The notes below the pieces were generated by a model. It was given only the letters and a program-made list of their open reading frames with translations. It had not been told where the DNA came from and made no database searches. From Lichtheimia corymbifera B2541 (lineage: Eukaryota; Mucoromycota; Mucoromycetes; Mucorales; Lichtheimiaceae): 35,206 bases of DNA. Within the stretch, counting starts at the first letter, position 1. Each line of letters begins with the position of its first letter. The position numbers and the translations under genes were made by a program. Location: contig JNEU01000652.1 in the NCBI GenBank assembly GCA_000697475.1, forward strand, positions 1 through 35,206, written 5' to 3'. Positions 1 to 11,167 of this stretch are shown here, piece after piece.

Positions 1-49
1 GAGGTACGTGCGTCCATGTGATAATAAACCCAGGCTGATACTTTTATAG

Positions 50-756
50 AGTTCAAATGTCTTTACGGCCGAGGCTGAAATTGCAAAAGCGCCCATTGCT
101 ATGACAATCAATGAGAGAGACATACAACATGCGAAGGAGGTAATATTATCGTCACATGCGTTTGACAAGGATACTGACAGGTTTGACAGGTACGGGATGC
201 CCATAAGGACACACTCAGATGTTTTTACCATTCCAAATCCATGACACGAGAAAAACGTCAACAAGAATATCGCGTTCAAAAATGGAAAGACCGTGTATTG
301 TCATTTGAGAGGAAATGTATGAAAAAGGCGTTGACACAGGAAGCGAAGAAGGCAGGCACACCATTGTCTTCAGCAATCTTCATGATCGGTGGTTCCGGGA
401 TGGGATACGGCTCTACCATCAAAGGATTCATGCGTTATGGCGGTAAATGGTTGCGCGTCAAGCATTCCTACAATTGGCCAGTACTCGTCGTGGACGAGTA
501 CCGAACGTCACAGGTGTGTGCGTTCTGTGGATGGCAGATACAAAGACCTCGAACGGCAAATAAGAAGAAGTCACAAGGTGGTTGTCTTTGCATCAACCCG
601 AAATGTGTCTCGTTTTTGGAAGGGTGTGCCGCTTCTGGTCGCGACACGATGGCAGCTACCAATATTAGTGTTAAAGGAGTGGCATCAACGCAAGGACGAA
701 TCATCAATGGTATGGAACGTAACATTGGTAGCTTTCTTTTAGCGTCAAAGCTGTAG
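50..756 (+). pseudogene. Fanzor/TnpB-like RuvC nuclease, C-terminal remnant
   Basis: This is the C-terminal end of a eukaryotic TnpB homologue (Fanzor; the family comprises RNA-guided DNA nucleases of transposon origin). The 171-codon frame from 241 to 756 carries the family's end-of-protein pattern: a DEYRTS motif (residues 85-90), a zinc ribbon with C93xxC96 and C117x4C122, then RDTMAATNI with D135 as the expected third RuvC aspartate. Where TnpB has its second catalytic Glu, this protein reads IFMIGGSG (residues 46-53) with no acidic residue, so E86 of DEYRTS may serve instead, as described for Fanzors. Upstream, a branch-like ctgat and ttttatag at 42-49 look like a 3' splice site. A coding-like stretch from 50 runs in another frame to a TGA at 242-244, so a one-base frameshift separates it from the main frame. 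The first RuvC Asp would lie outside the window. I see no terminal repeats. Family call fairly firm; pseudogene status inferred from the shift. Confidence 0.68.
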
Positions 757-1434
757 GGTATCCCAAGATTAGAATCAATTCATTTCATTGTATACTCCAT
801 CTGTTTTAATGCTTGGTAGCCATCGTCTAGCATGTACCATCTCCTGGGATAGATACGATATCCTTTTTCTCGCATCACAATGACGCATTAGATTTACAGT
901 CTTTGCTCACTCCCCTTTCCCTACTGATAATAAATCGCTTTCATTTGAAGAATATAGCGATAATCAATAGCGATGGATGGTTGAGAATGTAATTTCGTTA
1001 ATCGTTTTACATGAATAAAGATGATAAAAGTGCAATGGCGTGTCAAAGGGAGGCCATCTAGCAAGCAAATGATATGTTACACTATATACATGCTCATGCG
1101 TTACACCTTCAAATATCCAAAAAATGAAACCCATCTTTCAACACACTTCCAAGCGTAACGTAACGTTGCAGGTAAATAAAAGCAACACATAAACCGATAT
1201 GGAATAAGCAAAGCAACTCTTATTTGGTGATGTGCGTGTGTGTGCGGTGAGTGGGTCATTGCAGCACATGTAGTGTCTTAGTGATAAGCCGTTCCACAGA
1301 AAATCAATGTTTTGCGAGCGAAGCGAGCCAGTTGGTGTCATATATAGAGTGTTAAGAATCACGTGTCCAATAATCGGTGCCTGTGTGTGGAACGGGTGGT
1401 GAATGTCTAATTCATTCTTTCCATTCTACACTCT
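757..1434. other. Intergenic region
   Basis: AT-rich spacer between the Fanzor remnant and the EEP gene. Open frames are short and rich in Cys/His/Tyr, typical of chance. No tRNA, terminal repeat or obvious transposon end was recognised. The last 30 bases before the EEP start are pyrimidine-rich, as in other leaders of this window. Confidence 0.5.
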
Positions 1435-2909
1435 ATGGTTGCTCCCGGCGAGTTATTAACGTTTGACTACCGAACAAGTGATTCCACCAGCAGCAGCTGT
1501 ATCGACGACCATTCTGAATCGGCGCTCAAGATTGTGCAGTGGAATGTTGAACGCAACTATGGTAATGACGCCCGTGTATATTCGAACCCCATGGCATTGC
1601 CCTCATGGCTCACCATGCTTTGCATTCGACAATAGAATCCAAGGCCATTATTGATACGTTGAAAGAACTCGATGCCGACGTGTATATTTTGCAAGAGATC
1701 GATATTGGGTGTCGTCGATCCGGGAGCCGTGACCATATGGAAGAGCTATGCAAGGCATTGAAAGTCAAGGGTGGATTTGTATGCGAGTTTCTTGAAATCG
1801 ATAGCCCGATACGGCAGCCGCGAGATGAGGTTGGTTGCGTGATTCACGATATTTCTCATCAATTGTTGCTGATACGTGTGTGGTAGGGTGGTGGCGTGCA
1901 TGGCAATGCCATATTATCCAAGCATGACATTGACTTCAGAGTGCTGCAGCATCAATATCATGGATACGACTGGGATCGTGAGGGTGAAAAACTTCGAGAA
2001 CCAAGGATAGGGTAAGTGATGATGATGGTGATGATGGAGTCTCCTTATTCACAAGTGGAAAAAAAAAGACAGCGATATACATTGGCCGGTACTGTGCATG
2101 CAGCAGGGTTACCACCCATACTTTGTTACTGCGTTCATTTGGAGGTAAAATTATGGAAAGAACAGGGTATATATATATATATATGCATATGGCTAACATT
2201 GCAATAGGTCTTTACCGGAATTATTGGCCGAGTAAGCAGCTTTTCCGAAGTACTGGAAGATGCCCGACAACACAGCAAAACGATCCCGCATCAAGTGATT
2301 GGTGGCGATCTCAACACTATGGCCCATAGTATTGCACGATTATCATGGAAGTACGCAAGGGATCGGTACCGGTTCCTAAGCCTAGGCGAAACCGAGAGTG
2401 GATGGTGGGACAGCCACGTGTTATCTTTTCACGACCATGATGGACCCGTTAATACACAACTCATGCTGGGTGCTGCCCATTTCCTTTTTCCACAAAGGCT
2501 TTCAAGATGGTTGAGTGGCTTTAATGAGGACGTTTTACGCAAAGCACGTAATCCTGGGTTTTATGATCCTTGGCCAGCACAAGAGGTGACACTGGAGAAC
2601 CCAGCGTACTTTGGATTGTTCAAGGCTAAGCTGGATTGGACACTGCTGCGGTGTTTGAGAACAGTAAAGCGAGTTCGTGGTAATGACGATTATCGTGCCA
2701 GTGATCACAAGTACCTGATGGTGCAAGTTGTTCCCGATACCACCGAGGAGATCAAACAAGAATATGCATTGTGGAAGCAACGTAGGCGGGAATGGAATTA
2801 TCCTGTTGGGTTGTCATGGTGCAACAAATGGACAATCATGATGACGATGGTGGCCTTCTTAGCAGCAGCAACAAGCATCAATTATTGGGATCTTTCAGTA
2901 GTAGCATAG
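1435..2909 (+). CDS. Endonuclease/exonuclease/phosphatase-fold protein with C-terminal membrane anchor
   Basis: Five exons (1435-1561, 1636-1829, 1887-2011, 2069-2144, 2208-2909) give 407 residues. All hallmark motifs of the EEP fold (Mg-dependent phosphodiesterases such as DNase I, CCR4, sphingomyelinases) appear in order: QWNVE (N37), LQEID (E63), YCVHLE (H172), GGDLN (D208, N210) and SDH (D340, H341), so the active site looks complete. Residues about 381-401 form a hydrophobic segment close to the C-terminus, suggesting a tail anchor that leaves the catalytic domain in the cytosol. The substrate cannot be told from sequence. The third intron (2012-2068) ends in an A-rich AAG acceptor, the only odd junction, but the only one keeping the frame into QRYTLAG. 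The ATG at 1435 follows a pyrimidine-rich leader and gives a short non-conserved N-terminus. Family call secure; biological role unknown. Confidence 0.85.
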
Positions 2910-3445
2910 TTGACGTGGGATTATTGGATGATAAGGATGAGAAAAACAAAGCTACTGTTACCATGATCATCATTCGATTTATTATTATGTATATCACTTG
3001 ATGTGTGTGAGAATGCAGCATTTGCATGAAAATGTGATCTATTGTGTTTTTCTTTTTACAAGCACGTGAGGAACTGAATGATTTACATCAGCGACGATAG
3101 TACATGCAACTTCATTGTTACCATATCCATATGCCGTCGATGATGAACATGTAATTGGAATGGGGGAAAGAGAGAGAGATGGATGGATGAAAAGAGAATG
3201 GGAGGATGAGACTATTTTTAACTTGCCCTGGCAATGGTGTATTTCATGTTGAATGCTGAGATTTGATGGGGGAGGTGTACAAGAGGAATTCGGGGGTGCG
3301 AGGAGAAAGTAGACCGCATATGACGACCTGCCGATTAGAGAAACGGGCGTAAAAATGTCAAAAGGGCACAGTGCAAAGATGACCGAGTATCCGAACTAAG
3401 ATCCTCTTTTTCTCTTTCACTCTTTTTCTCATTTACTTTGATTAC
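2910..3445. other. Intergenic region, 3' end of EEP gene and kinase leader
   Basis: No gene seen. It holds the likely 3' UTR of the EEP gene and, near 3400-3440, a CT-rich stretch just before the kinase start, which resembles the pyrimidine-rich leaders preceding the protease and Ste12 starts. Confidence 0.5.
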
Positions 3446-5216
3446 ATGGCACGTCAAGGGACTCCCCACGACGAATATGACCTCTTGGAACAAGTTGGTA
3501 CTGGCTCTTTTGGCACAGTCCATAGAGCTCAACACAAGGCAACCCATCAAGTTGTATGTCTCTTTCTTTTTCTCCTCTCCCCCCACAATACACACACACA
3601 CACACACGCACTTTGACGGTTGTTATCACCACACACACAATACGCAATGCCATATACCGTATCGAATTGTGCTCATGCGGAGTGCCATGGTTAGGTTGCC
3701 ATCAAGGTGATGAAGCGGACGAGTCATTCAGCAGAATCCACCAACACGCGTGAATACAAGACACTCAAACAACTTGCTCGTCACCCCAACATTGTACAAT
3801 TACACGACAGCTTCACCGGACCGAGCAAAGAATTGTATTTTATTATGGAATATATGGATCAAGGCAATTTATATCAGCTTATCAAACAACGACGTGAAAC
3901 AAACAGCCCTCTCAATCATGCCGAAATTCGATCCATTTTGTAAGCTACTACCTTTTATTCCATCTATATCATCATCATGATGCTTACTCTATCAAAAAGA
4001 CGACAGATCTTGAAAGCATTAGCGCATCTTCATCAACAAGGCATTTTTCATCGTGATATGAAACCAGAAAACCTGCTGATCAGTTCCCCACCGACACCAA
4101 CAACAACAACAAAGGATAATGAACAACAACAGCCACTATCACCTGTGATCAAACTCGCCGATTTTGGACTTGCTCGTGAACTTAGAAGCCGACCACCTTA
4201 TACTGATTATGTGAGCACACGGTGGTAAGTGATTATATACGCCCACATAATCTGACACTTTTTGTTCCTGAATGCATGACTCCGTTTCAGGTACAGGGCA
4301 CCGGAAGTATTGTTACGATCCACGCATTATTCTTATCCTGTCGATCTATGGGCAGTGGGTGCTATATTTGCTGAATTGACGACTTTACGACCTTTATTTC
4401 CGGGTCGTAGTGAGGTGGACCAATTGTATCGTATCACTCAGGTTCTCGGCAAACCGGAACGACGATCCAAGAAACAACAACAATTACATCCTCAGCCAGT
4501 GTCTGATCGAGAATGGGCCGATGGAGTCAAATTAGCTCATAAGATGGGCTTTGATTTTGTTGTACAGGTAACCACCACAACAACAACAAACAATCAACAA
4601 CCCCACTCATCATCATATGCAGACACCTACCAAACCTTTGGCCAAGATGATTCCCACAGCCACAGAATCCATGTTGGATCTACTCAAACGATTCCTGGTC
4701 TATGATCCTTCACGTCGTATCAAGGCATCCGAAGCGCTACGATCGACCTTTTTATGCGAAGACAAGAACCATGCTCTCTACAGCAGCACGTGTTGTCCTG
4801 AAAAAGACTTTGATGTATTGCCACTCCCACCACCTCGAAAAAGCCTACTATGGTCCAAAGGTGTCACCTCTTCCAGTACAGCACCACGCCTACCCCAAGA
4901 TATTCGAGAAGCGTTACGCATTTCCAAAAGCAAGACCATCGATCGCCTTCATAGAAAGTCCAAACCAAGCCTACGTATGGATCATGATACAAGCAATCTT
5001 CTTCACAAGAGCAACAGTGCCAATGATTTCCAACATCATCATCATCATCATCATCATCATGTACAACAACATCATCAACATCAACATACCAATTCGGATA
5101 ACCCCCCACAGCAACCATTAGCAGAACATTTACCATCCATCCCCGTGTTATCCCCCATTTTCGCAGAATGGGGTGAACGTCGCTTCTTGTACAATAATCA
5201 TGAATGGTGTAAATAA
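3446..5216 (+). CDS. Ime2/MAK/ICK-type (RCK family) serine/threonine kinase
   Basis: Five exons (3446-3553, 3695-3939, 4000-4224, 4291-4567, 4623-5216) encode 482 residues. Complete kinase core: glycine loop GTGSFG, VAIK (K40), HRD (D137), DFG (D172), activation loop [13 protein letters not shown] (T186-D-Y188), then WADGxKLAxKMGF, a signature of the RCK group that includes yeast Ime2, Ustilago Crk1 and mammalian MAK/ICK. The TDY dual-phosphorylation motif separates it from ordinary MAP kinases (TEY/TGY) and CDKs. The C-terminal tail after about residue 330 is low complexity with a run of nine His near 5035-5061 and Gln/His-rich sequence, likely disordered. Ime2-family kinases control meiotic entry, mating and morphogenesis in fungi; the role here is inference. 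The first intron (3554-3694) is long for this locus (141 nt) and carries a CA microsatellite. It faces the PX-AGC kinase tail to tail. Confidence 0.9.
3591..3607. repeat. CA dinucleotide microsatellite in kinase intron 1
   Basis: A pure CA run followed by cgca inside the first intron of the Ime2-like kinase gene. It may vary in length between strains. Confidence 0.85.
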
Positions 5217-5627
5217 CTAAATTATTCCCTTTTTACATATCTTATCTTGTGTGTGTGTCCCATGTTTGCATTTTCCTTTTAAAGTCTGTCACTTTGTCAT
5301 TTCGTCGGATCAACATGTTGCATGAAATATGTAAGATAAGGTGACACAGCATGGACCTTTTTTATCCAGCTCAACATACCGAGGTACATGTACATGACAT
5401 TTAAAAAGTAGGATTACATTTTACTTTGTACAGTGATAAGGAAAAGATACAATGATAGCAATAGACATCTAGTACTAAAAACACAAAGGGGGTGGTGGAT
5501 AGATAAAGACAAAGGGGGTAAAAGAGAAAAGGAGAGTAGAGAGTGTGTGAGTGCTATGAGAGTAGATGATTTTTACACAAAGGATTGAATAGGAGGAGGA
5601 GGAGGAAAGGGGTCGTTATGATGGGCA
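5217..5627. other. Convergent 3' intergenic region
   Basis: Shared 3' region of the two convergent kinase genes (the stop codon of the left gene ends at 5216 and that of the right gene, on the minus strand, occupies 5628-5630). It contains pyrimidine-rich sequence near 5220-5290 for the plus-strand gene and, on the minus strand, its own T/C-rich stretch. No additional gene is visible. Confidence 0.5.
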
Positions 5628-8290
5628 TTAGAGGGAGACATTGTTGATTTGACGTGCACCATAATGACGAGAAAGTCCACCACCAGGCATCATTTTAAGC
5701 CGTTGCTGTTGCATTTTTAAAGATGTGGATGAAGGATGATGATCATAATCACTACCGCTGTCTTCACTGTATTCGTCCACTGAGAACAAAGCGGATGCAC
5801 CAGCACCATGATAATAATATCCTCTTGCGGACGGGAATACAGATGTCGGTTGTAATGCAGCAGCAGCAGCAGCGGATGAAGATGTTGTTACTGATGAAAG
5901 GATAATATCGTCGCTTTCAGGGGCCAAATCATATTGCACGACTTCGCTGTCATTGTACCAGAAACAACTACTGCTATTGGCTTGTTGTTCATGCAATGCT
6001 GGTGGATGTGGGTCGGTCAAGTTGCTGTCCTGCAGACTCTTGCTTAAACTGGCGGCGAGTGATGATGATACGGATGATGATGATGACGAAGCAGCAGCAG
6101 CAGCAGTAGCCCCACCACCCAAAAGAATGGAATTATCTTCTTCCTCTTCCTCTTCGATGCTCATATACGATACTGATGAAAATGACATGATGGATGATGA
6201 AGTGGCTGTCGATTCCATATCGTTGATGTAAGAATATCCTTCAAAGGCTGATGTGATGAAGCTGCTATTGTTCACAGAGGGTTGTGCACTAAGTCGTGGT
6301 GATTGTTGGACATAGTCAGGGTCAAAGTGTGAGCAATCCGCGGTCGTCTTGAGATCCGGTACATGCGAGGGTCGATATCGTTTATCATAGACACTTGACC
6401 AATCGAGTGGAGCAAAGTAACGATGACTACGGATAGCACGTTGACCATCAGGTCCCGATCCAAGTCGATATGCAGGATTGCGTTGAAGTAAACCACGTAA
6501 CAAATCCTTGGAGAGTGAATCAAAATAAGGGCGATGGAATTCGAGTGGTGCAGAGAGAATGCGCATATACATATTTTCTTGATTGTCGTCATAGAAGGGT
6601 GGATAGCCATCAATCATTTCATAGAGGATAGTCCCAAAGCTCCAATAATCGACCTCGTAAGAGTACTTTTCACTCAACAAGACTTCAGGTGCAAGGTATT
6701 CAGGCGTACCACACATGGTATCCGTCCTTTCTTCTTCATCGTCATAGAACCATTTTGACAACCCAAAATCAGTCAACACAACGTGTCCATCGGCTCCTAT
6801 CAGGATGTTCTCCGGTTTAAGATCACTATTGGTGGACAAGGGAAATAAAAAAAAACAAGGTTTAGGAGTCTGTGTTACAAATCACATACCCTCATATTCC
6901 CATCATCCTCATCCTCCTCACCACTCACCGGTAGAGAATACCCCATCGATGCAGTTCTTGTAATCCAAGTAAGATTTCAGCTGCATAGAGTCGACATCGT
7001 TCAGGTGAAAAGCGTGTGTGGAGTTTGAGTTGTGTAGCCAAATCACCGCCTGCATGAAAATCAAAGGCCAGGAACAGGAACTTTGGATCTTGGAATGCGT
7101 AACGTAGTCGTACTAGGAATGGATGTCGTGCCTGACCCAATTTCGTTAGGATATGGCGTTCTGTTTTTGCGTGCTCGATCTGGCTATGAACAAACACCAT
7201 CGGCTTGGGAATTGCTTTTAGTGCCAGCAATTTGCTTGATTGGGGTCGTCTCACCAAGAACACCTAAATTTCCCCCATTAGCTTCCATCATAGTAATCTT
7301 TGTGTCATTGCTTACCTTTCCCATACATCCACCACCAAGCACCTTGATGAGATTAAAGTCATGGATACAAATCTTTTCCTCTTGTGATGATTGTTGCTGG
7401 GATGGTTGTTCAACGGGTGTTGTCATAATGGACATGTTGGATATACGATCATCCTCATCATCATCGTCATCCTCGTCGTCGTCATGAATGATCACTGAAG
7501 ATGAATAGTGCTTTTCTACTGCTGCTGGTGGAATGAGATGATCGGGCATAGTGCGTGGATGACATGCTGCTGATGATTGTTCTTGAAACATGCGACGATG
7601 ATCAGCTTGAATTTCCTCCAAGATGCTGTGTAATGGTAATATCTTATCCTCGTTCCTCTGTGCCGACAAGAAATCTCTTAATAAACTGGATCGACCCACC
7701 GTTGGATGAAGAGCGCATCGTCGTAAATAGGATTCGATCTTTTGTGAATTGCTTTTGGTGTATCTCAAACTTGATAAACGTGACAAGAATGCTGTAATGC
7801 CGCCGTTATTACGTCGTGAAGATGAAGAACGTTGATCGTACAGCTGTGGTTCGACAAGTGGTGGTAGCGGAATACGGCATTTTCGGTAATGCGCTTTAAT
7901 CTGTTGGATAGGTTTCAGTCACCCAATTCTCCCATTTCGCATGATATACAACAACTCACCCTCTTGTCAAACTCGATGAAATCATTAATGTAACGCACCA
8001 AGGAACGGCTATCATCCATATCTTCGACAATCACATTGAACACCTTAAGATGTGCATTGATGAGCTGTGTGTGTATATGGGACGTGTATTCAAGTACATA
8101 CGGTTCTCGCTCTTTTGACCCATTTGCGCTTTTTGCGATTGTATTCGTGCACCATAAATGTGGACTCAATGGCAGCAATTTCAAGATGTCGACCTCCATT
8201 GTGATTCAATACAGTGTTGCCTGACGCATTGCTAGCTACGCTGTGTCGCGTTGTCGAGGTTGTTTTTGCAGGTGCTTTTGGAACCACCAT
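5628..8290 (-). CDS. PX-domain AGC protein kinase (SGK3-like architecture)
   Basis: Coding exons on the minus strand: 8290-8102, 8064-7960, 7900-7316, 7263-6929, 6825-5628, giving 803 residues. The N-terminal part (about 30-180) matches a PX phosphoinositide-binding domain: SLVRYINDFIEFDKR, a proline-rich loop, then IESYLRRCALHP and SSLLRDFLS. An acidic, disordered linker precedes an AGC kinase domain: loop LGGGCMGKV, ALK (K309), YRDLKPEN (D406), DFG (D424), activation loop TDTMCGTPEYLAPE (T441 as the expected PDK1 site) and a C-terminal hydrophobic motif FEGYSY (599-604). A long Ser/Ala/Asp-rich tail follows. PX-AGC proteins are recruited to PI3P membranes and act in growth signalling; that role is inferred. 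Start: ATG 8290 is the first in-frame ATG, with an upstream in-frame stop at 8336-8338. Oddity: the first coding intron (8065-8101) would be only 37 nt. Confidence 0.87.
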
Positions 8291-8620
8291 CAAAGATATC
8301 GGAACCAAGTGTGGGAAGAGAGGGAAGACAATGAATTAAACAAGGCGGGCTTCACTGAATGGAGGGAGTTATATATATATATATATAAGAAAGAAAGGGA
8401 GAGGGATAAAAACAAGAAAAGAGCGGGATTACCTTAACAGGGACATCCGATGATGATCCCGCGAGTGTGCTTGTCCTTGTCAACACTATTCGAGTTAGAA
8501 GTGAATTGTATAACTTACCGCCCCCCCACATACATCCCTTAGTGATCATTGTTGTGTACCTTGTTTGGGCAACTGTTTGGGTACAACCCGATTTGGCAAC
8601 TTCATGTCAAGCGAAGAGAA
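8291..8620 (-). promoter_or_regulatory. Probable 5' leader with UTR introns of the PX-AGC kinase
   Basis: On the minus strand this stretch has splice-like signals ahead of the kinase start: a donor gtaagt (8518) or gtacac (8559) paired with ctaactcgaatag ending at 8486, and a donor gtaatc (8432) paired with ccattcag ending at 8355. Splicing both does not open a frame into the kinase, so I read them as 5' UTR introns rather than coding exons. A TA dinucleotide run (8371-8387) lies inside the second one. Transcript evidence would decide. Confidence 0.35.
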
Positions 8621-11167
8621 AGAGAGAGAGAGAGACGCAATGTACTTGGCACATCCACTGTGGTTTCCTTCTCAACAACATACGTGCATCTTGTATCCTG
8701 GTGCCCCGGATGGGATGCCAACACTATGCAGAGTACATGTTCATCATCTTGTGATAGTCAGCATATATGCTTGGGAGATACACGCACACAGCTTTGTCCA
8801 CGAGAACAATATTGTTGTTACGCCCATCATTAACACATTTCTATGCTGTTGCTGTGCTGTTGTTGGGATCTTTCATCCTTCTACACGTGCCAATCACACA
8901 CACTACTCAAAGGTATCATTTGCTCTTCACATAATGATCCATGCATTTCATAGCGTCTGGATGAAGATGCAAAGGGCGGTCAATCAAAGATGATTGCGTA
9001 TGTGTGCGTGTGTGTTACTGTTGTACATAGCTGAGCTATCCATATTTCGTCTTCTCCTTTTCCCCCTGGTCCGTGTCCCACCCATGCGGACTCTTCACGC
9101 ATTGGACAACACCATCAACGGATGAAAATTTGTATATAGCAAAAATACACGAGCAATAGTAATGCCCTGTTGTCATTGTGCACGGTCCTCTCCCACCTCC
9201 ATATGATATTCATAAACGACGTCTTTTTCATCCATTATCCATCGGCCATGCTTGCTCAACAATAAAACGATTGGATGATGCCTATGTCCAATTTTAGCCG
9301 ATCATCTTTCAAATGCTCTCGAACGTACTCCTTCATCATGAAATGGACTCCTTGTTGTTGTCACACTGATTTTCACAAAAAAGTCGTACCAACTTGGCAT
9401 TCCATGTAACGGTGTCTCTTTGTAGCTTCAACTTTAAAAAAACTCGCGTTGTCACCATCATTAGCTCTCGATCTCTCCCGCCAAAACGTTTCAACACACG
9501 CGTTCTTGATTTTTGGTTTTGTCAGTCAGGGTATAATTGATTCACATTCTTTCGGAAACATCCGTAAGGCATGATCACGCAGTCTCTGATTTTCATTTGC
9601 ACTATGCAATCTCAGGTACATACTACAATGCACAAGCCAGCTTCAACACGGGCTCTCTAATTCTGCAACCATTCTGTTGCACACGATCTTTTTCTTTCTC
9701 TTAAAGATGTCGCACAATGGCACTATAATATGAATCAAATGGAAATGTATCGTGCCTTTTCATCTTTTGCAATAATACGTCGGGCATGTAAACCGAGAAA
9801 TGATTGGCTCAAGCCAACAAGTAAAGCAGGTTTATCATCACCACTCACACAATATTTTACAGCTTATCACGTGCTTACGCCAACATCATCTAGTGACATA
9901 TGAGAACCCACCGGCAACTTTGGCGACCTCTGATCTGGGAGGTGGCTGCATTGGCTCAACACCGTGAAATCATTCAGCCGACCATTGCGGCATTTTCCAG
10001 TAATACGCCATCGGCAGCATAGACCCTTATCAATGGCAACACAGCGTTCATGTTGCACGGTCATATACTGAGTACATGCAGTGATACTGATCCGATCACA
10101 CCCACACCTATGAGTGCCACGGCCCCGATCGATAGCAACCATGAAATGAGAAAGAGGGACCGTGCTCAGTCATCATCATCATTGGTTGGGGGAAAAACGC
10201 AATACACAACGCAGTCGAGACCCTTTGCGTAATTTTTGCTGGTGATGATATATATTATTACCCACATGAAAGAAAACAACATATCTGCAAAACAAGATGC
10301 ACAATGATCGTCATCGTCCCAAGGTTATAACTCGTTTATACAGAGACCCCTCACCCATCTTATTAGCAAGATTCAATGATGATAATGGCTTGCCTGCTTC
10401 ACACGATGGATGTGAGTGTGTGTGATATCACACATTAGCAGACACACACATACAATGCTGCAATGAAAAGGAGTCGTCTGTGTAACAATATGCTTTGCCA
10501 TGCAATCGCATGGGTAGGTCAGGTGCATCCATTAGGTACTTTATTCCTACTTTTTCACGATAAAGAAGGGGGTTGGCCCTGTGATGCTAGTGGCCTCGTG
10601 AACTTCACCCGCCAAAATGTAAGGTTATATTCATCCCCAAATATCAGATAGCACCGGGTGTGCGCGCTGTTGACAAAATTGAGTCGATCTTACCCAATGC
10701 CCGATAGGCGTAGCTTTGCTTGGCATGAATCCACCGTATCATGATAAGCATGATAAACATAATACGTTGCTGTTATATGTTGTCACTGCTGCTGTTGATA
10801 ACAAGTGGTGGGCTCTCCTCAATGATAGCATTATAGATTATGCAGGCAGGACACAGAATATAATAATGTGAGTGGTGCAGTGGATGTCATGTGTGTGTGT
10901 GTGTGTGTGGAAACGATAATGTGTGCGTGTGAGAGTATTATTATGGTGTTTCAAGAAGAATGGCGCTAGAAAGTATGGGATTGGTGCTCGGCTCTATACG
11001 TCATTTGCAGACTTTGGCTTTTCCTTATCGGGGTGCAGCATGAAAATATATGCGGCTGCACTCCGCTGACACATTTTTCCCCAGGGATCCCTTTCTCCTG
11101 CTTTTTTCTACTCTTTATCTTTTTCTTCTTCACCTTACTTGCCACACTACTCTAAACAATCAACACC
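8621..11167. other. Gene-poor region between PX-AGC kinase and protease
   Basis: No gene I can name. ORFs at 8604-8993 (+), 9867-10142 (-), 10050-10232 (+) and 10463-10651 (+) have Cys/His-rich or repetitive composition and no recognisable domain. A 57-codon frame at 9730-9903 (+) is somewhat protein-like but unsupported. A TG repeat lies at 10891-10909. The last 70 bases before the protease start (11095-11160) are strongly CT-rich and probably form its leader and promoter-proximal region. Confidence 0.45.
10891..10909. repeat. TG dinucleotide microsatellite
   Basis: A TG run of about nine and a half units about 250 bases upstream of the protease gene. Confidence 0.85.

Noticed and set aside
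5723..6231. Plus-strand ORFs opposite the PX-AGC kinase tail (poly-Asp, poly-Ser)
   Set aside because: They are shadows of the Ser/Ala/Asp-rich low-complexity tail encoded on the minus strand.
8604..8993. ORF starting MSSEEKERERD preceded by a GNC-like context, resembling a G-alpha N-terminus
   Set aside because: The upstream GNC codon row starts with TTG, not ATG; the similarity lies in an AGAG microsatellite; and the rest of the frame has no P-loop or other G-protein motif.
9867..10142. 91-codon minus-strand Cys-rich ORF that could be a small secreted protein
   Set aside because: No signal peptide, no regular cysteine spacing, and competing frames on the plus strand over the same bases.
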